Assembly: GCA_002333405.1 (NCBI GenBank)
Contig: DDBH01000002.1
Location: 1-20,263 of the forward strand
Length of the DNA stretch: 20,263 nucleotides
Source: Micrococcales bacterium UBA2037
GTDB taxonomy: Bacteria; Actinomycetota; Actinomycetes; Actinomycetales; Microbacteriaceae
Reading direction: 5' to 3'
Position 1 is the first letter of the stretch. The number at the start of each line of letters is the position of its first letter. A program made the translations under genes and the position numbers. This document shows positions 6,484 through 14,178 of the stretch, one piece after another. The notes beneath the pieces were generated by a model that had not been told where the DNA came from, made no database searches, and saw nothing but the letters and a program-made list of their open reading frames with translations.

Positions 6484-7721
6484 GGCTTAACCAACAGCCC
6501 CTTAGTCACAACTGTGATGCCACTGTCAGTCACAGTGAAACCACGCTCAATATCGCGCTCCCTGTTGACCCCAATACTCGCACCGTCGGCAACGGCCACA
6601 TCCTTATCCAGGATCGCCTTGCGAATCGTGCAGTCTCGACCAATTTCCACGTTATCCAGGATGACAGAATCTGTGACAAGCGACCGGGAGAAAACTCGGA
6701 CGTTTGGCGAAAGCACGCTTCGCTCGATAACCGAACCAGAAACCACCACTCCCAGCGAGACTATCGAGTCGTTTGTTCTTCCCTGATTGCCTTCCGAATC
6801 ATGAATGAATTTGGCCGGGGCCATGTTTATTTGCTGATTAAACACCGGCCACTCGTCGTTGTAGAGGTTGAAAATTGGCATTGTCGAAATCAAGTCCATG
6901 TGAGCGTCGTAGTAGGAGTCAATAGTTCCCACATCTCTCCAATAGGACCGGTCTCGCTCTGTCGCTCCCGGTATTTCATTGAACGTGAAGTCGTATGCGC
7001 CTGCTGTGCCTTGCTCAACGAAATACGGGATGATGTCGCCGCCCATGTCGTGAGTTGAAGACTCATCCAGGGCGTCGCGCTCGATGGCATCGATAAGTGA
7101 TTGAGCATTGAAAATATAGTTTCCCATCGAAACCAGAGCCTGGGTGTCATCACCCGGAACAGGCTTGGGGTCACTTGGTTTTTCCCGGAACTCTGAAATT
7201 TTTGTTGGCTGGTCCTTGTCAACCTCAATCACGCCGAACTGCGTTGCCAATGAAAGTGGTTGTCGGATTGCGGCCACAGTTGCTTCCAGCCCGGATTCGA
7301 TGTGCGACTGCAACATTTGATCAAAATCCATGCGGTACACGTGATCGGCACCCACTACCACTACGTAGTCCGGACGCTCATCACTGAGCGCATTCATGGA
7401 TTGCAAAATTGCGTCTGCGCTTCCGGTGTACCAGCGCTTTCCAAGACGTTGTTGCGCCGGAACGGATGTGACGTAGCCTCCGAGCAATGGCGACATGCGC
7501 CAAGTTTGGGAGATGTGTCGGTCCATGCTGTGCGACTTGTATTGCGTCAGAACAACAATTCTGCGTAAGCCTGAATTGATCAAATTCGAAAGAGCAAAGT
7601 CAACCAGTCTGTAGGAACCTGCGAATGGCACGGCAGGTTTTGCTCGGTCAGTGGTCAGCGGCATTAGCCGTTTTCCTTCGCCCCCAGCCAGCACCATGCC
7701 AAAAACTCTTGTTCGTCCCAT
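6480..7721 (-). CDS. glgC: Glucose-1-phosphate adenylyltransferase GlgC
   Basis: Makes ADP-glucose from glucose-1-phosphate and ATP, the committed step of bacterial glycogen (or maltose-1-phosphate) synthesis. The 413-residue length is normal. Motifs are LAGGEGKRLMPLTTDRAKPA (11-30) with VPFAGSYRLVDF, RWYTGSADA, the catalytic-site GADHVYRMDF around Asp126, and a C-terminal left-handed beta-helix region (VIERSVLSPNVRVFS, DNVEIGRDCTIRKAILDKDV). It faces glgA/glgM across 47 bp and reads into serB. The ATG has no Shine-Dalgarno; TAACAT lies 6 nt upstream, which suggests a leaderless transcript. Confidence 0.96.
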   Translation of the reverse strand: MGRTRVFGMVLAGGEGKRLMPLTTDRAKPAVPFAGSYRLVDFALSNLINSGLRRIVVLTQYKSHSMDRHISQTWRMSPLLGGYVTSVPAQQRLGKRWYTGSADAILQSMNALSDERPDYVVVVGADHVYRMDFDQMLQSHIESGLEATVAAIRQPLSLATQFGVIEVDKDQPTKISEFREKPSDPKPVPGDDTQALVSMGNYIFNAQSLIDAIERDALDESSTHDMGGDIIPYFVEQGTAGAYDFTFNEIPGATERDRSYWRDVGTIDSYYDAHMDLISTMPIFNLYNDEWPVFNQQINMAPAKFIHDSEGNQGRTNDSIVSLGVVVSGSVIERSVLSPNVRVFSRSLVTDSVILDNVEIGRDCTIRKAILDKDVAVADGASIGVNRERDIERGFTVTDSGITVVTKGLLVKP

Positions 7722-7727
7722 AAATGA

Positions 7728-7733
7728 ATGTTA
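7728..7733 (-). promoter_or_regulatory. Putative -10 of glgC (leaderless)
   Basis: Read on the minus strand, TAACAT ends 6 nt before the glgC ATG at 7721, and no ribosome-binding sequence is present. This spacing places the transcription start at or very near the start codon. No convincing -35 is seen. Confidence 0.45.
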
Positions 7734-7756
7734 GTTGGTATCCGGCTCCGAGGAAC

Positions 7757-7762
7757 TAGCAT
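7757..7762 (+). promoter_or_regulatory. Putative -10 of glgA/glgM (leaderless)
   Basis: TAGCAT ends 6 nt before the ATG at 7769. The upstream TTG at 7763 would lie between the -10 and the expected transcription start and so cannot be the start. Together with the minus-strand box at 7728-7733 it forms a compact back-to-back promoter pair for glycogen genes. Confidence 0.5.
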
Positions 7763-7768
7763 TTGAGT

Positions 7769-8953
7769 ATGCGTGTAGATTTAGTTACTAAAGAGTTTCC
7801 TCCTCACATATACGGGGGAGCCGGTGTTCATGTCACGGAACTCGTTTCAGCTCTTGCTGACCTAGTCGACACTAGAGTTCATGCCTTCGGGCCTGAGCGA
7901 GACCAAGCCGGAGTAAGGTCCTACCAAACACCAAAGAGCTTCAGTGAGGCAAATCCTGCACTCCAGACTCTGGCAACCGATCTGGAAATTGTTCCTGCCA
8001 TTCAGGGCGCCGATATCGTCCACAGCCACACCTGGTATGCCAATTTCGCAGGTCAGGTGGCCTCCATGCTGTACGGAGCACCACATGTGATTACAGCACA
8101 CTCCCTTGAGCCTTTGCGCCCCTGGAAAAAGGAACAACTAGCAGGCGGATATGAGGTCTCCTCATTCATTGAGAAGGCAGCCTACCTTCAGGCGAGCCGT
8201 ATTATCGCCGTTTCCTCTGGCATGCGAGATGACATCCTTGCTTCATATCCGGAGCTCGATCCGGCCAAGGTGACTGTTGTCCACAACGGGGTTGACTCGC
8301 ACAAATGGTCACCGACCAATGACCCGCTAGTGCTCGAAGAGCTCGGTATAGACCCAGACAGAAGGTCAATTATTTTTGTGGGTCGAATCACGCGCCAAAA
8401 AGGGCTCAGCTATTTCTTGCAGGCGGTTCGAGAGCTGCCGCAAGATGTTCAAATCATTTTGGCGGCCGGGGCTCCAGACACACCGGAACTTTTAGCAGAG
8501 GTGGAGGGCTTGGTAAAGACTCTTACCGACACTAGAAGCGGAGTGATTTGGATTCCAGAGCACCTGCCACAGCACAAATTGGCGACGCTTCTTAGCGCTG
8601 CCGACCTGTTTGCCTGCCCCTCGATTTACGAACCTCTGGGAATCGTAAACCTTGAAGCGATGGCCTGTGGCACAGCGGTAGTCGCCACTGCAACAGGTGG
8701 TATTCCCGAGGTGGTAGCTGAAGGTGCGACGGGCTGGTTGGTGCCTATCGATCAAGTCAAGGATGGCAGCGGCACCCCAAATGACCCCAATAAATTCATT
8801 TCGGAGTGGGCAACAACGATGAACCATGCTCTCGAATCTGGGCGCTTGGGGGAATTTGGTCGGGCAGGCAGACAACGTGCAGTCGACGAGTTCAGTTGGC
8901 AAACCATCGCGACTCGCACTCTAGAGGTCTACCAAAGCGCACTGGACAGTTAG
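7769..8953 (+). CDS. glgA: Actinobacterial GlgA/GlgM glycosyltransferase (GT4 family)
   Basis: A 394-residue GT-B fold glycosyltransferase using ADP-glucose. The N-terminus MRVDLVTKEFPPHIYGGAGV has the lysine and glycine-rich loop of bacterial glycogen synthases, and the C-terminal domain has the nucleotide-sugar site EPLGIVNLEAMACGTAVVAT with the E-x7-E pair. In mycobacteria the closest relative beside glgC (Rv1212c) was named GlgA and then shown to be GlgM, which makes maltose-1-phosphate for the GlgE pathway. Which product this enzyme makes cannot be read from sequence. The ATG at 7769 is preferred over TTG 7763 because of the -10 spacing. It ends at a TAG that is also part of the next gene's -10. 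Confidence 0.92.
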   Translation: MRVDLVTKEFPPHIYGGAGVHVTELVSALADLVDTRVHAFGPERDQAGVRSYQTPKSFSEANPALQTLATDLEIVPAIQGADIVHSHTWYANFAGQVASMLYGAPHVITAHSLEPLRPWKKEQLAGGYEVSSFIEKAAYLQASRIIAVSSGMRDDILASYPELDPAKVTVVHNGVDSHKWSPTNDPLVLEELGIDPDRRSIIFVGRITRQKGLSYFLQAVRELPQDVQIILAAGAPDTPELLAEVEGLVKTLTDTRSGVIWIPEHLPQHKLATLLSAADLFACPSIYEPLGIVNLEAMACGTAVVATATGGIPEVVAEGATGWLVPIDQVKDGSGTPNDPNKFISEWATTMNHALESGRLGEFGRAGRQRAVDEFSWQTIATRTLEVYQSALDS

Positions 8954-8956
8954 GCT
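8951..8956 (+). promoter_or_regulatory. Putative -10 of the ABC ATPase gene, overlapping the glgA stop
   Basis: TAGGCT contains the TAG stop of glgA and ends 7 nt before the GTG at 8964. No Shine-Dalgarno precedes that GTG, so a leaderless transcript is likely, in addition to possible read-through from glgA. Confidence 0.42.
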
Positions 8957-8963
8957 AAGGGGC

Positions 8964-9746
8964 GTGTCAGAGGTAATAGATCTTGAAAATGTCAGTGTCG
9001 TTCGTGGCGGATCCACGATCATTGATTCGCTCACTTTTCGAGTAGAAGCTAACGAACGTTGGGTCATCATTGGGGCCAACGGAGCTGGGAAAACCACTCT
9101 GCTGAAGCTCTTGGCCGCTCAAATCCAGCCATCTAGCGGCGTAGCAACACTGCTCGGCCAGCGGCTTGGTCGCGTCAACGTTTTTGAACTGAGAACTCGA
9201 ATTGGGTTTGCTTCCAGTGCCTTGGCAGCACAGATTCCCAACTCAGAAACTGTTCTCAACTCCGTGATGACTGCCAGTTACGGGGTAACGGGTCGCTGGA
9301 ATGAACAATATGACGAAATCGACGAGCGTCGCGCACGACGCGTTTTGAGGGAATGGGAACTCTCTGATTTTGAGGATCGTCCATTTGGAACACTGAGTGA
9401 CGGAGAGCGCAAACGAGTTCAGATTGCAAGGTCAATCATGACGGACCCCGAAATTTTGTTGCTCGACGAGCCGGTCGCCTCCTTAGATCTTGCAGCCAGG
9501 GAACTCACTATCCAATTACTTTCAGGCTATGCCTCCTCACCCGAGGCGCCAGCAATGGTGATGGTGACCCACCACCTGGAGGAAATTCCGAGCGGGTTTA
9601 CACATGCCATGATCCTTCAGGATGGAAAAGTGATGGCCAGGGGTGAAATTGGAACAACCCTGACCTCAGCAAGCATTTCCGAGGCCTTTAGGTTCCCGCT
9701 CACGCTCTCCTATGAAAATGGTCGATATTCAGCGGTTGCGACCTAG
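8964..9746 (+). CDS. Orphan ABC-type ATPase
   Basis: A 260-residue single ABC domain protein with no membrane segment and no neighbouring permease. Walker A is GANGAGKTT (37-45), the signature is LSDGERKRVQIARS (144-157), in which Asp replaces the usual second Gly, Walker B is LLLDEPVASLD (165-175), and the switch His203 is in VTHHLEEIP. The HHLEEIP segment and lone-ATPase layout resemble YlmA/ModF-like ATPases, whose function is poorly known. All residues needed for ATP hydrolysis appear present. It follows glgA by 10 bp. Whether it serves a transporter elsewhere or acts as a soluble regulatory ATPase is not decidable here. Confidence 0.85.
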   Translation: MSEVIDLENVSVVRGGSTIIDSLTFRVEANERWVIIGANGAGKTTLLKLLAAQIQPSSGVATLLGQRLGRVNVFELRTRIGFASSALAAQIPNSETVLNSVMTASYGVTGRWNEQYDEIDERRARRVLREWELSDFEDRPFGTLSDGERKRVQIARSIMTDPEILLLDEPVASLDLAARELTIQLLSGYASSPEAPAMVMVTHHLEEIPSGFTHAMILQDGKVMARGEIGTTLTSASISEAFRFPLTLSYENGRYSAVAT

Positions 9747-9766
9747 ACGACGGTGCGAAAACTTGC

Positions 9767-9772
9767 TAGGAT
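9767..9772 (+). promoter_or_regulatory. Putative -10 of rpmE2
   Basis: TAGGAT (within TTGCTAGGATAATC) lies about 47 nt before the L31 ATG, giving a leader of about 40 nt. No -35 at the usual spacing is obvious. Confidence 0.5.
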
Positions 9773-9780
9773 AATCGGCT

Positions 9781-9812
9781 GTTGCCATTTGCAACTAAGA
9801 CTTGAACTAAGA
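9781..9812 (+). repeat. Leader hairpin and 8-bp direct repeat before the L31 gene
   Basis: GTTGC and GCAAC (9781-9785 and 9791-9795) form a small 5-bp hairpin with loop CATTT at the likely 5' end of the mRNA. AACTAAGA then occurs twice (9793-9800 and 9805-9812), separated by CTTG; the second copy runs into the AGAGGA ribosome-binding site at 9810-9815. Function is unknown; it could take part in translational feedback. Confidence 0.45.
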
Positions 9813-9819
9813 GGACATC

Positions 9820-10068
9820 ATGCAGGCTGAAATTCACCCAAGCTACGAGCCAATCGTTTTTCGCGATCTAGCTTCAGGAGTTTCCTTTCTGACTCGCGCT
9901 ACCATTACCAGTGACAAGACCATCGAGTGGGAAGACGGCAACACCTACCCTGTCTACGATGTTGAAATCAGTTCAGAGAGCCACCCTTTCTACACTGGCA
10001 AGCAGCGCATCATGGACTCTGCTGGTCGAGTTGAGCGCTTCAAGGAGCGTTACGCGAACTTCGGCTAG
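9820..10068 (+). CDS. rpmE2: 50S ribosomal protein L31 type B (zinc-independent)
   Basis: An 82-residue type B L31. HPSYEPIVFRDLASGVSFLTR and SHPFYTGKQRIMDSAGRVERF are typical of the type B family. There is no cysteine at all, so it belongs to the zinc-independent C-minus form that replaces the Cys-containing L31 in zinc-poor conditions in many bacteria. Whether a C-plus copy exists elsewhere cannot be seen. AGAGGA sits 4 nt before the ATG. No Zur-like operator is evident upstream. The stop is a TAG inside CTAG at 10065-10068 shared with the opposite exonuclease stop, and its transcription terminator lies inside that neighbour. Confidence 0.95.
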   Translation: MQAEIHPSYEPIVFRDLASGVSFLTRATITSDKTIEWEDGNTYPVYDVEISSESHPFYTGKQRIMDSAGRVERFKERYANFG

Positions 10069-10772
10069 ACCCTAACTGGCCAACCCAACTCCGCCCGGAA
10101 ATCCGGGCGGTTTTGCTTTCTCATGAATTCGGCAAAACTCTCTGCTTGTTCATCGCTCCATTTAACCTGAGCCGCGTGGAGGTCTGCAATAGGTAGATCT
10201 AGTTCTGGATATTTCTTGGCCAATTGCTGGGCCAGTCGGCCAGCTGCAACTGCATCTGCTGTTGAATTATGCGCATCGGTCAATTCCACGCCGTAGTGCT
10301 CTGACATCACTACCAGATTGCGCTTTCCCTTGCGGTATTTATCGACGCGTCTGTCAAGCACCAGCGGGTCAATCACTGGAAGTGGCTGCAATGGCTCGAT
10401 CTGATACCTCTTGGCCTCGTTCACAAGGATTGTGAAGTCATAAGGGGCGTTGAAGGCAACCAGCGGCATCGCCACCTGCAGTTCACTGAGAATTGCGGTG
10501 ATTTGGGCTATCGCAATCTCCGGCGCCATGCCGTTCAGGCTGGCCATTTCTGTTGTGACGCCGTGGACGTCGGACGCAGACTGCGGAATGTCAATGCCTG
10601 GATTGACCCAAAACTCGTGGAGCACTTCTACCTCACCGGCACTGTCAAGAACAGCAACGCATGCGGTTACGATTCTCGCGGTGGCTAGGTCTAGACCCGT
10701 GGTCTCTAGATCGAATGCGGCAACGCGCTTCGACCAAGTCGGCGCTTCTGGTTCAAAATCAAAATCTAACAA
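10065..10772 (-). CDS. DnaQ-like DEDDh 3'-5' exonuclease
   Basis: A 235-residue protein with one exonuclease domain of the DnaQ/PolC-epsilon type. The five catalytic residues are visible: Asp21 and Glu23 in FDLETTGLD, Asp112 in NAPYDFTIL, His168 and Asp173 in AHNSTADAVAAGRL. There is no BRCT, UvrC-like or polymerase extension, so it is a stand-alone exonuclease (RNase T/ExoX/epsilon-like) whose substrate is unknown; a proofreading subunit role is possible. The TTG start is supported by AGGGAG about 6 nt upstream. The last 17 or so codons contain the rpmE2 terminator. It is divergent from the hydrolase gene. Confidence 0.88.
   Translation of the reverse strand: MLDFDFEPEAPTWSKRVAAFDLETTGLDLATARIVTACVAVLDSAGEVEVLHEFWVNPGIDIPQSASDVHGVTTEMASLNGMAPEIAIAQITAILSELQVAMPLVAFNAPYDFTILVNEAKRYQIEPLQPLPVIDPLVLDRRVDKYRKGKRNLVVMSEHYGVELTDAHNSTADAVAAGRLAQQLAKKYPELDLPIADLHAAQVKWSDEQAESFAEFMRKQNRPDFRAELGWPVRV
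10091..10114 (+). terminator. rpmE2 terminator embedded in exonuclease coding sequence
   Basis: CCGCCCGG (10091-10098), loop AAAT, CCGGGCGG (10103-10110) and TTTTGCTTT make a strong rho-independent terminator 22 bp past the L31 stop. The same bases encode the C-terminal region of the opposite-strand exonuclease. On the minus strand there is no T-run after the stem, so it should act only on plus-strand transcription. Confidence 0.9.
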
Positions 10773-10813
10773 ATCAGCTCCCTGCTAACACGATACTGCC
10801 GGTCGAACCAACC

Positions 10814-10819
10814 TAGACT
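10814..10819 (+). promoter_or_regulatory. Putative -10 of the hydrolase-GT4 operon (leaderless)
   Basis: TAGACT ends 6 nt before the GTG at 10826, and no Shine-Dalgarno is present between them. The same hexamer at almost the same distance precedes the HAD phosphatase at 16310. Confidence 0.5.
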
Positions 10820-10825
10820 GGTTAG

Positions 10826-11686
10826 GTGACAGTGTTGAAAACTCCTCCAAGTCAGTTATTCGAATTGGCTGCCTCAAGGCAGCAGCGAATCGATGTCTCA
10901 AACACTGCTACCTGGTTCTTTCCCGGCTCAAAATCGCGCATCCTATTTGTGCATGGCTTTAGGGGCGATCACCATGGCCTGCAGGCAATCATTGGCGGGC
11001 TGCCTGAGCACAACTGCGTGGCCCCAGACTTGCCTGGCTTTGGATCTACCGGACCTATGGCAACGCATGATCTTGCCAGCTATGGCCGTTGGCTGCATGA
11101 GTTTGCCACGGAAACCGGCCCTTACGACGCAATTATTGGCCACAGCTTCGGGACCCTGGTCGTCGCAAGTGCTGTTTCTCAGGGTCTAAACCAGCTGCCA
11201 GTTGTGCTGATCAACCCAATTACAACCAGGGCATCCAGCCAAAAATCACTCGCGAACAGGCTAGCAACTGCCTATTACCGGGCTGGCCAAAACCGAATTA
11301 TCGGCAACTGGTTGCTGTCCTCCGGGCTCGTCACTCGAGCAATGTCGATTGGGCTGGTCAAGTCCAAGAAACTTGGCGTGAGGCGTTTTGTGCACGACCA
11401 GCACGCCAAGTACTTTTCAAGCTTTGCCTCAGCCGAGTCTGTGATCCAGGGTTTTCATGCCGCCAGCACCGGAAGCGTTATGGATTACGTTCAGTTCTTG
11501 AATTCAAGAACGCTGCTGCTTGCCGGCGAGCAAGACCTGGTTGCTCCTATTTCAGCCCAGTATGAACTTGAGGCAGCTCTGCCGGAAGCAGAACTCGTGG
11601 TGCTTGCCAAGGTTGGACACCTCACTCACTATGAATGCGCTGAGGAAGTCGCGAACTCCATATCGAAGTTTTTGGAAGACAAATGA
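10826..11686 (+). CDS. Alpha/beta-fold hydrolase
   Basis: A 286-residue alpha/beta hydrolase. The oxyanion segment FVHGFRG (41-47), the nucleophile elbow GHSFG with Ser107, the acid Asp237 (GEQDLVAP) and His265 (VGHLTHYE) form a full catalytic triad. No signal peptide, so it is cytosolic. The substrate is unknown; fold-level similarity does not separate esterase, lipase or haloalkane-type activities. Its stop overlaps the ATG of the glycosyltransferase by 4 bp, so the two products are made together, which hints at glycolipid or glycan ester metabolism but does not prove it. The GTG start is chosen from the -10 spacing. Confidence 0.85.
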   Translation: MTVLKTPPSQLFELAASRQQRIDVSNTATWFFPGSKSRILFVHGFRGDHHGLQAIIGGLPEHNCVAPDLPGFGSTGPMATHDLASYGRWLHEFATETGPYDAIIGHSFGTLVVASAVSQGLNQLPVVLINPITTRASSQKSLANRLATAYYRAGQNRIIGNWLLSSGLVTRAMSIGLVKSKKLGVRRFVHDQHAKYFSSFASAESVIQGFHAASTGSVMDYVQFLNSRTLLLAGEQDLVAPISAQYELEAALPEAELVVLAKVGHLTHYECAEEVANSISKFLEDK

Positions 11687-12750
11687 TCGGCTTATTTTTT
11701 GACGGTCGCTTCATCAATACCACCAACCCCGATGGCATTACCCGCTTTAGCATCGGCCTAATCAACGAGCTTTCAAAGCTGTTAGAGCTGACCGTATTGG
11801 TTAGCAGTCCTGATCAAGTTGGGTTTCTCCCAGCAGGGACCAGAACGAAAATGGTTAATGCGCCAACCTCACTAAGTGAGTTGCTGCTTGCCAGAAAGCT
11901 CAACAGAGAAAACGCCAAGGTTGTTTTTAGTCCAATGCAAACAACTTCGTCCTTTGGGAAAAGGTTCAAATTGGTGCTGACACTGCACGACTTGATCTAC
12001 TACCGCCACAAAACACCCCCTAGCGAATTCAATCCACTGGTCAGGCTTGGTTGGCTGCTGTTTCACCTGAGCTACCTTCCGCAACGTCTTGTTCTCAATC
12101 GGGCTGACTTGGTTGTGACCGTTTCAGAAACCTCGAAGCGCGAGATTCAAGAGGCAAATCTTACAAAACGAGATGTCCAGGTTGTTTACAACTCCACCGA
12201 CCTCGAGCCGCGGGTGCCGACGGAGAGCTTGCGACCCAAGACGCTTGTCTACATGGGTAGCTTCATCGATTACAAAAATGTGGAGTTCCTGATTCAAGCC
12301 ATGTCACTGCTGCCTGATTACCAGCTAGTACTCCTGTCACGTATAGATCCAAGGCGGCGCAAGGCCTTGGCCAAGCTGGCCAACGATTATGGCTCTGACG
12401 TTCGGTTCGAGAACGGTGTTGACCAGGAGCAGTATATCGCTTGGCTGACCAGCGCTCGAGCCCTGGTCAGCGCTTCAAAGGACGAAGGTTTTGGCATTCC
12501 GTTGGTGGAGGGCATGTCACAGGGGTTACCCCTGGTCCTATCAAAGATCGATATCTTCGAAGAGATCGCTGGGGATGCGGGGCTCTATTTTGACAACAGC
12601 AACAAGGAAGAGTTTGCAGCTCGGGTTTTGCAGTTAGAAGATGAATCGGTTTGGTTGCAGCAGTCCAAGCGAGGAATCGCTAGGTCAAAGGGTTTCTCTT
12701 GGGCAGTAAGTGCAAAGAAGCTCCACGAGCTACTCAGCTCACTGTCCTAA
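11683..12750 (+). CDS. GT4-family glycosyltransferase
   Basis: A 355-residue GT-B glycosyltransferase without membrane helices. The N-terminal domain starts MIGLFFDGRFINTTNPDGIT with the acceptor-side loop typical of mannosyltransferase-like GT4 enzymes, and LTLHDLIYY and VTVSETSKREI follow. The C-terminal domain has VYMGSFIDYKNVEFLIQAM and the donor-site ASKDEGFGIPLVEGMSQGLP with the E-x7-E pair (Glu268, Glu276). Donor and acceptor are unknown. It is coupled to the hydrolase upstream by an ATGA overlap. Its 3' end overlaps the converging phosphatase gene by 12 bp. A glycolipid or exopolysaccharide role is a reasonable guess only. Confidence 0.85.
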   Translation: MIGLFFDGRFINTTNPDGITRFSIGLINELSKLLELTVLVSSPDQVGFLPAGTRTKMVNAPTSLSELLLARKLNRENAKVVFSPMQTTSSFGKRFKLVLTLHDLIYYRHKTPPSEFNPLVRLGWLLFHLSYLPQRLVLNRADLVVTVSETSKREIQEANLTKRDVQVVYNSTDLEPRVPTESLRPKTLVYMGSFIDYKNVEFLIQAMSLLPDYQLVLLSRIDPRRRKALAKLANDYGSDVRFENGVDQEQYIAWLTSARALVSASKDEGFGIPLVEGMSQGLPLVLSKIDIFEEIAGDAGLYFDNSNKEEFAARVLQLEDESVWLQQSKRGIARSKGFSWAVSAKKLHELLSSLS

Positions 12751-13317
12751 CGGCTCCGGAGCCCAGGAATCAAGTGTCCACTGACCAGAATGACGCAGGG
12801 TGTGTAGTGAGGCATTCTGAAGTCGCTGGCCCGGTGGTGGCACCTGCCCCTGACTCACCTCCGAAAGAACGTAGCGAATGAGTGCGCCGTGGGAAACGGC
12901 CAGAACCCGCGCGCCAGCATACTTAAGAATCATTGAGGCAAGCAGCTCCCGCGAGCGTTCGATTATTGACGAAGTGGACTCAGCTCCTGGAATCTCTTCC
13001 AACTGGCTGTATTGCTCTTGCCACTGGCTGTAAAGCATGCCCTCGCCTATGCCGAATGAGCGCTCCAGCAGCATTGAGTCAACAATTAGCTCGCCAATTC
13101 CCAGCTCGCGTTGAATTATTGCAGCGCTGGCTTTTGCACGGCCCAGGGGAGAGGTCAGCAGCACGTCCCAATCTCCCTGGCTCAGAACAGCTGCGGCCCG
13201 CTGAACTTGACCGATGCCAAAATCATTCAATGGAACTTCGGCGGTGCCCTGAAGCCTGAAGTCAATATTCCAATCGGTCTGGCCGTGACGAAACAGCCCA
13301 AGCGTAGTTTCACTCAT
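12739..13317 (-). CDS. Histidine phosphatase (phosphoglycerate mutase-like)
   Basis: A 192-residue member of the histidine phosphatase superfamily. The phospho-acceptor motif is LFRHGQTDWN (Arg10-His11-Gly12), with Arg60 in SPLGRAKASA, Glu85 in LLERSFGIGEG and His143 in VSHGALIRYVL. The length fits broad-specificity phosphatases rather than cofactor-dependent glycolytic mutase (about 250 residues), so calling it gpm would be unsafe. Its start overlaps the Sir2 stop by 4 bp. In M. tuberculosis a histidine phosphatase gene (Rv2135c) likewise adjoins uppP, so this may be its counterpart. The substrate is unknown. Confidence 0.87.
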   Translation of the reverse strand: MSETTLGLFRHGQTDWNIDFRLQGTAEVPLNDFGIGQVQRAAAVLSQGDWDVLLTSPLGRAKASAAIIQRELGIGELIVDSMLLERSFGIGEGMLYSQWQEQYSQLEEIPGAESTSSIIERSRELLASMILKYAGARVLAVSHGALIRYVLSEVSQGQVPPPGQRLQNASLHTLRHSGQWTLDSWAPEPLGQ

Positions 13318-14144
13318 AAATACAGGGTTCCCAAAACTTCAGAGGTTGAGGCGTTGAGTTTCAAGTCGGCGATGTCGTCTGCCTTGGTTTCACCGCGGTT
13401 AATGATCACGATCTTGTGACCGAGGGTTTTAGCTTGCTTGACCAGCCGGAGTCCAGAATTGACCGCGAGCGAACTTCCTGCCACCAGTAAAGCCTGAGCA
13501 TCTTCAACCGCAAGTTTTGCCTGAGAGACGCGCTCGAGCGGGATTTGCTCTCCAAAAAATACAACATCGGGCTTGTAGTCTCCGCCACAAGCAATGCATG
13601 TCGGCACCTGAAAATCTGCTGGCACCTCAATTTCAGCGTCACCGTCTGGGGTGAATTCGATGTCCGTATCTTGAATCAGACCAACGTTCAACGCGCTGAT
13701 CATTGAATCCATTTGGGCCCTGGTCACAAAAGCACTGCAGGCAGTGCAGATAACCTGGTCGAGGCGCCCATGCAGCTCGAGGACCTTCTCTGAACCGGCT
13801 TTTTGGTGCAGGCCATCCACGTTCTGCGTGATGATCTGGCCAAGGATTCCCGATCTCTCTGCCGCTGCCAGAGCAAGATGCGATTGGTTTGGTTTAGCAG
13901 CTGCAACCCGATTCCAGCCAACATAACTGCGAGCCCAGTATTTGGAGCGGTTGTCTTTAGAGGCCATGAATTGATCAAAGGTCAGAGGATGTCTGACGAC
14001 GCGCCCCTGACCTCGATAGTCTGGAATGCCGCTGTCGGTCGAAACGCCCGCGCCGGTGATGGCAAGAACCCGAAGGTCAGCAAATAGCTCCTGGGTGCGG
14101 GCAATCCCGTACTCAACTACTGGGTCTAGGGCTGCCATAATCAT
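13314..14144 (-). CDS. Sir2-family NAD-dependent deacylase
   Basis: A 276-residue sirtuin. NAD-binding and catalytic motifs are ITGAGVSTDSGIPDYRG (29-45), TQNVDGLHQKAG (106-117) with catalytic His125 in LELHG, and a zinc site C133-x2-C136 with C183-x2-C186. GEQIP and GSSLAVNSG follow as usual. DSGIPDYRG and the large insertion between the cysteine pairs suggest class II (SIRT4-like) bacterial sirtuins; the Tyr/Arg pair of class III desuccinylases is not evident. ATG codons at 14144 and 14138 are both possible starts; TAGAAT lies 3 and 9 nt before them (14148-14153, minus strand). It follows tRNA-Leu by 34 bp and may partly depend on its read-through. Confidence 0.92.
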   Translation of the reverse strand: MIMAALDPVVEYGIARTQELFADLRVLAITGAGVSTDSGIPDYRGQGRVVRHPLTFDQFMASKDNRSKYWARSYVGWNRVAAAKPNQSHLALAAAERSGILGQIITQNVDGLHQKAGSEKVLELHGRLDQVICTACSAFVTRAQMDSMISALNVGLIQDTDIEFTPDGDAEIEVPADFQVPTCIACGGDYKPDVVFFGEQIPLERVSQAKLAVEDAQALLVAGSSLAVNSGLRLVKQAKTLGHKIVIINRGETKADDIADLKLNASTSEVLGTLYL

Positions 14145-14178
14145 CCAATTCTAAAGCAGCGACATGCGTTAAAACTCT

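Noticed and set aside
6447..7058. 203-residue plus-strand frame opposite serB and glgC
   Set aside because: No recognisable features; opposite well-supported coding sequence.
12752..12763. Perfect palindrome GGCTCCGGAGCC just after the GT4 stop
   Set aside because: No T-run follows and there is no loop; it lies inside the histidine phosphatase coding end. Not convincing as a terminator.
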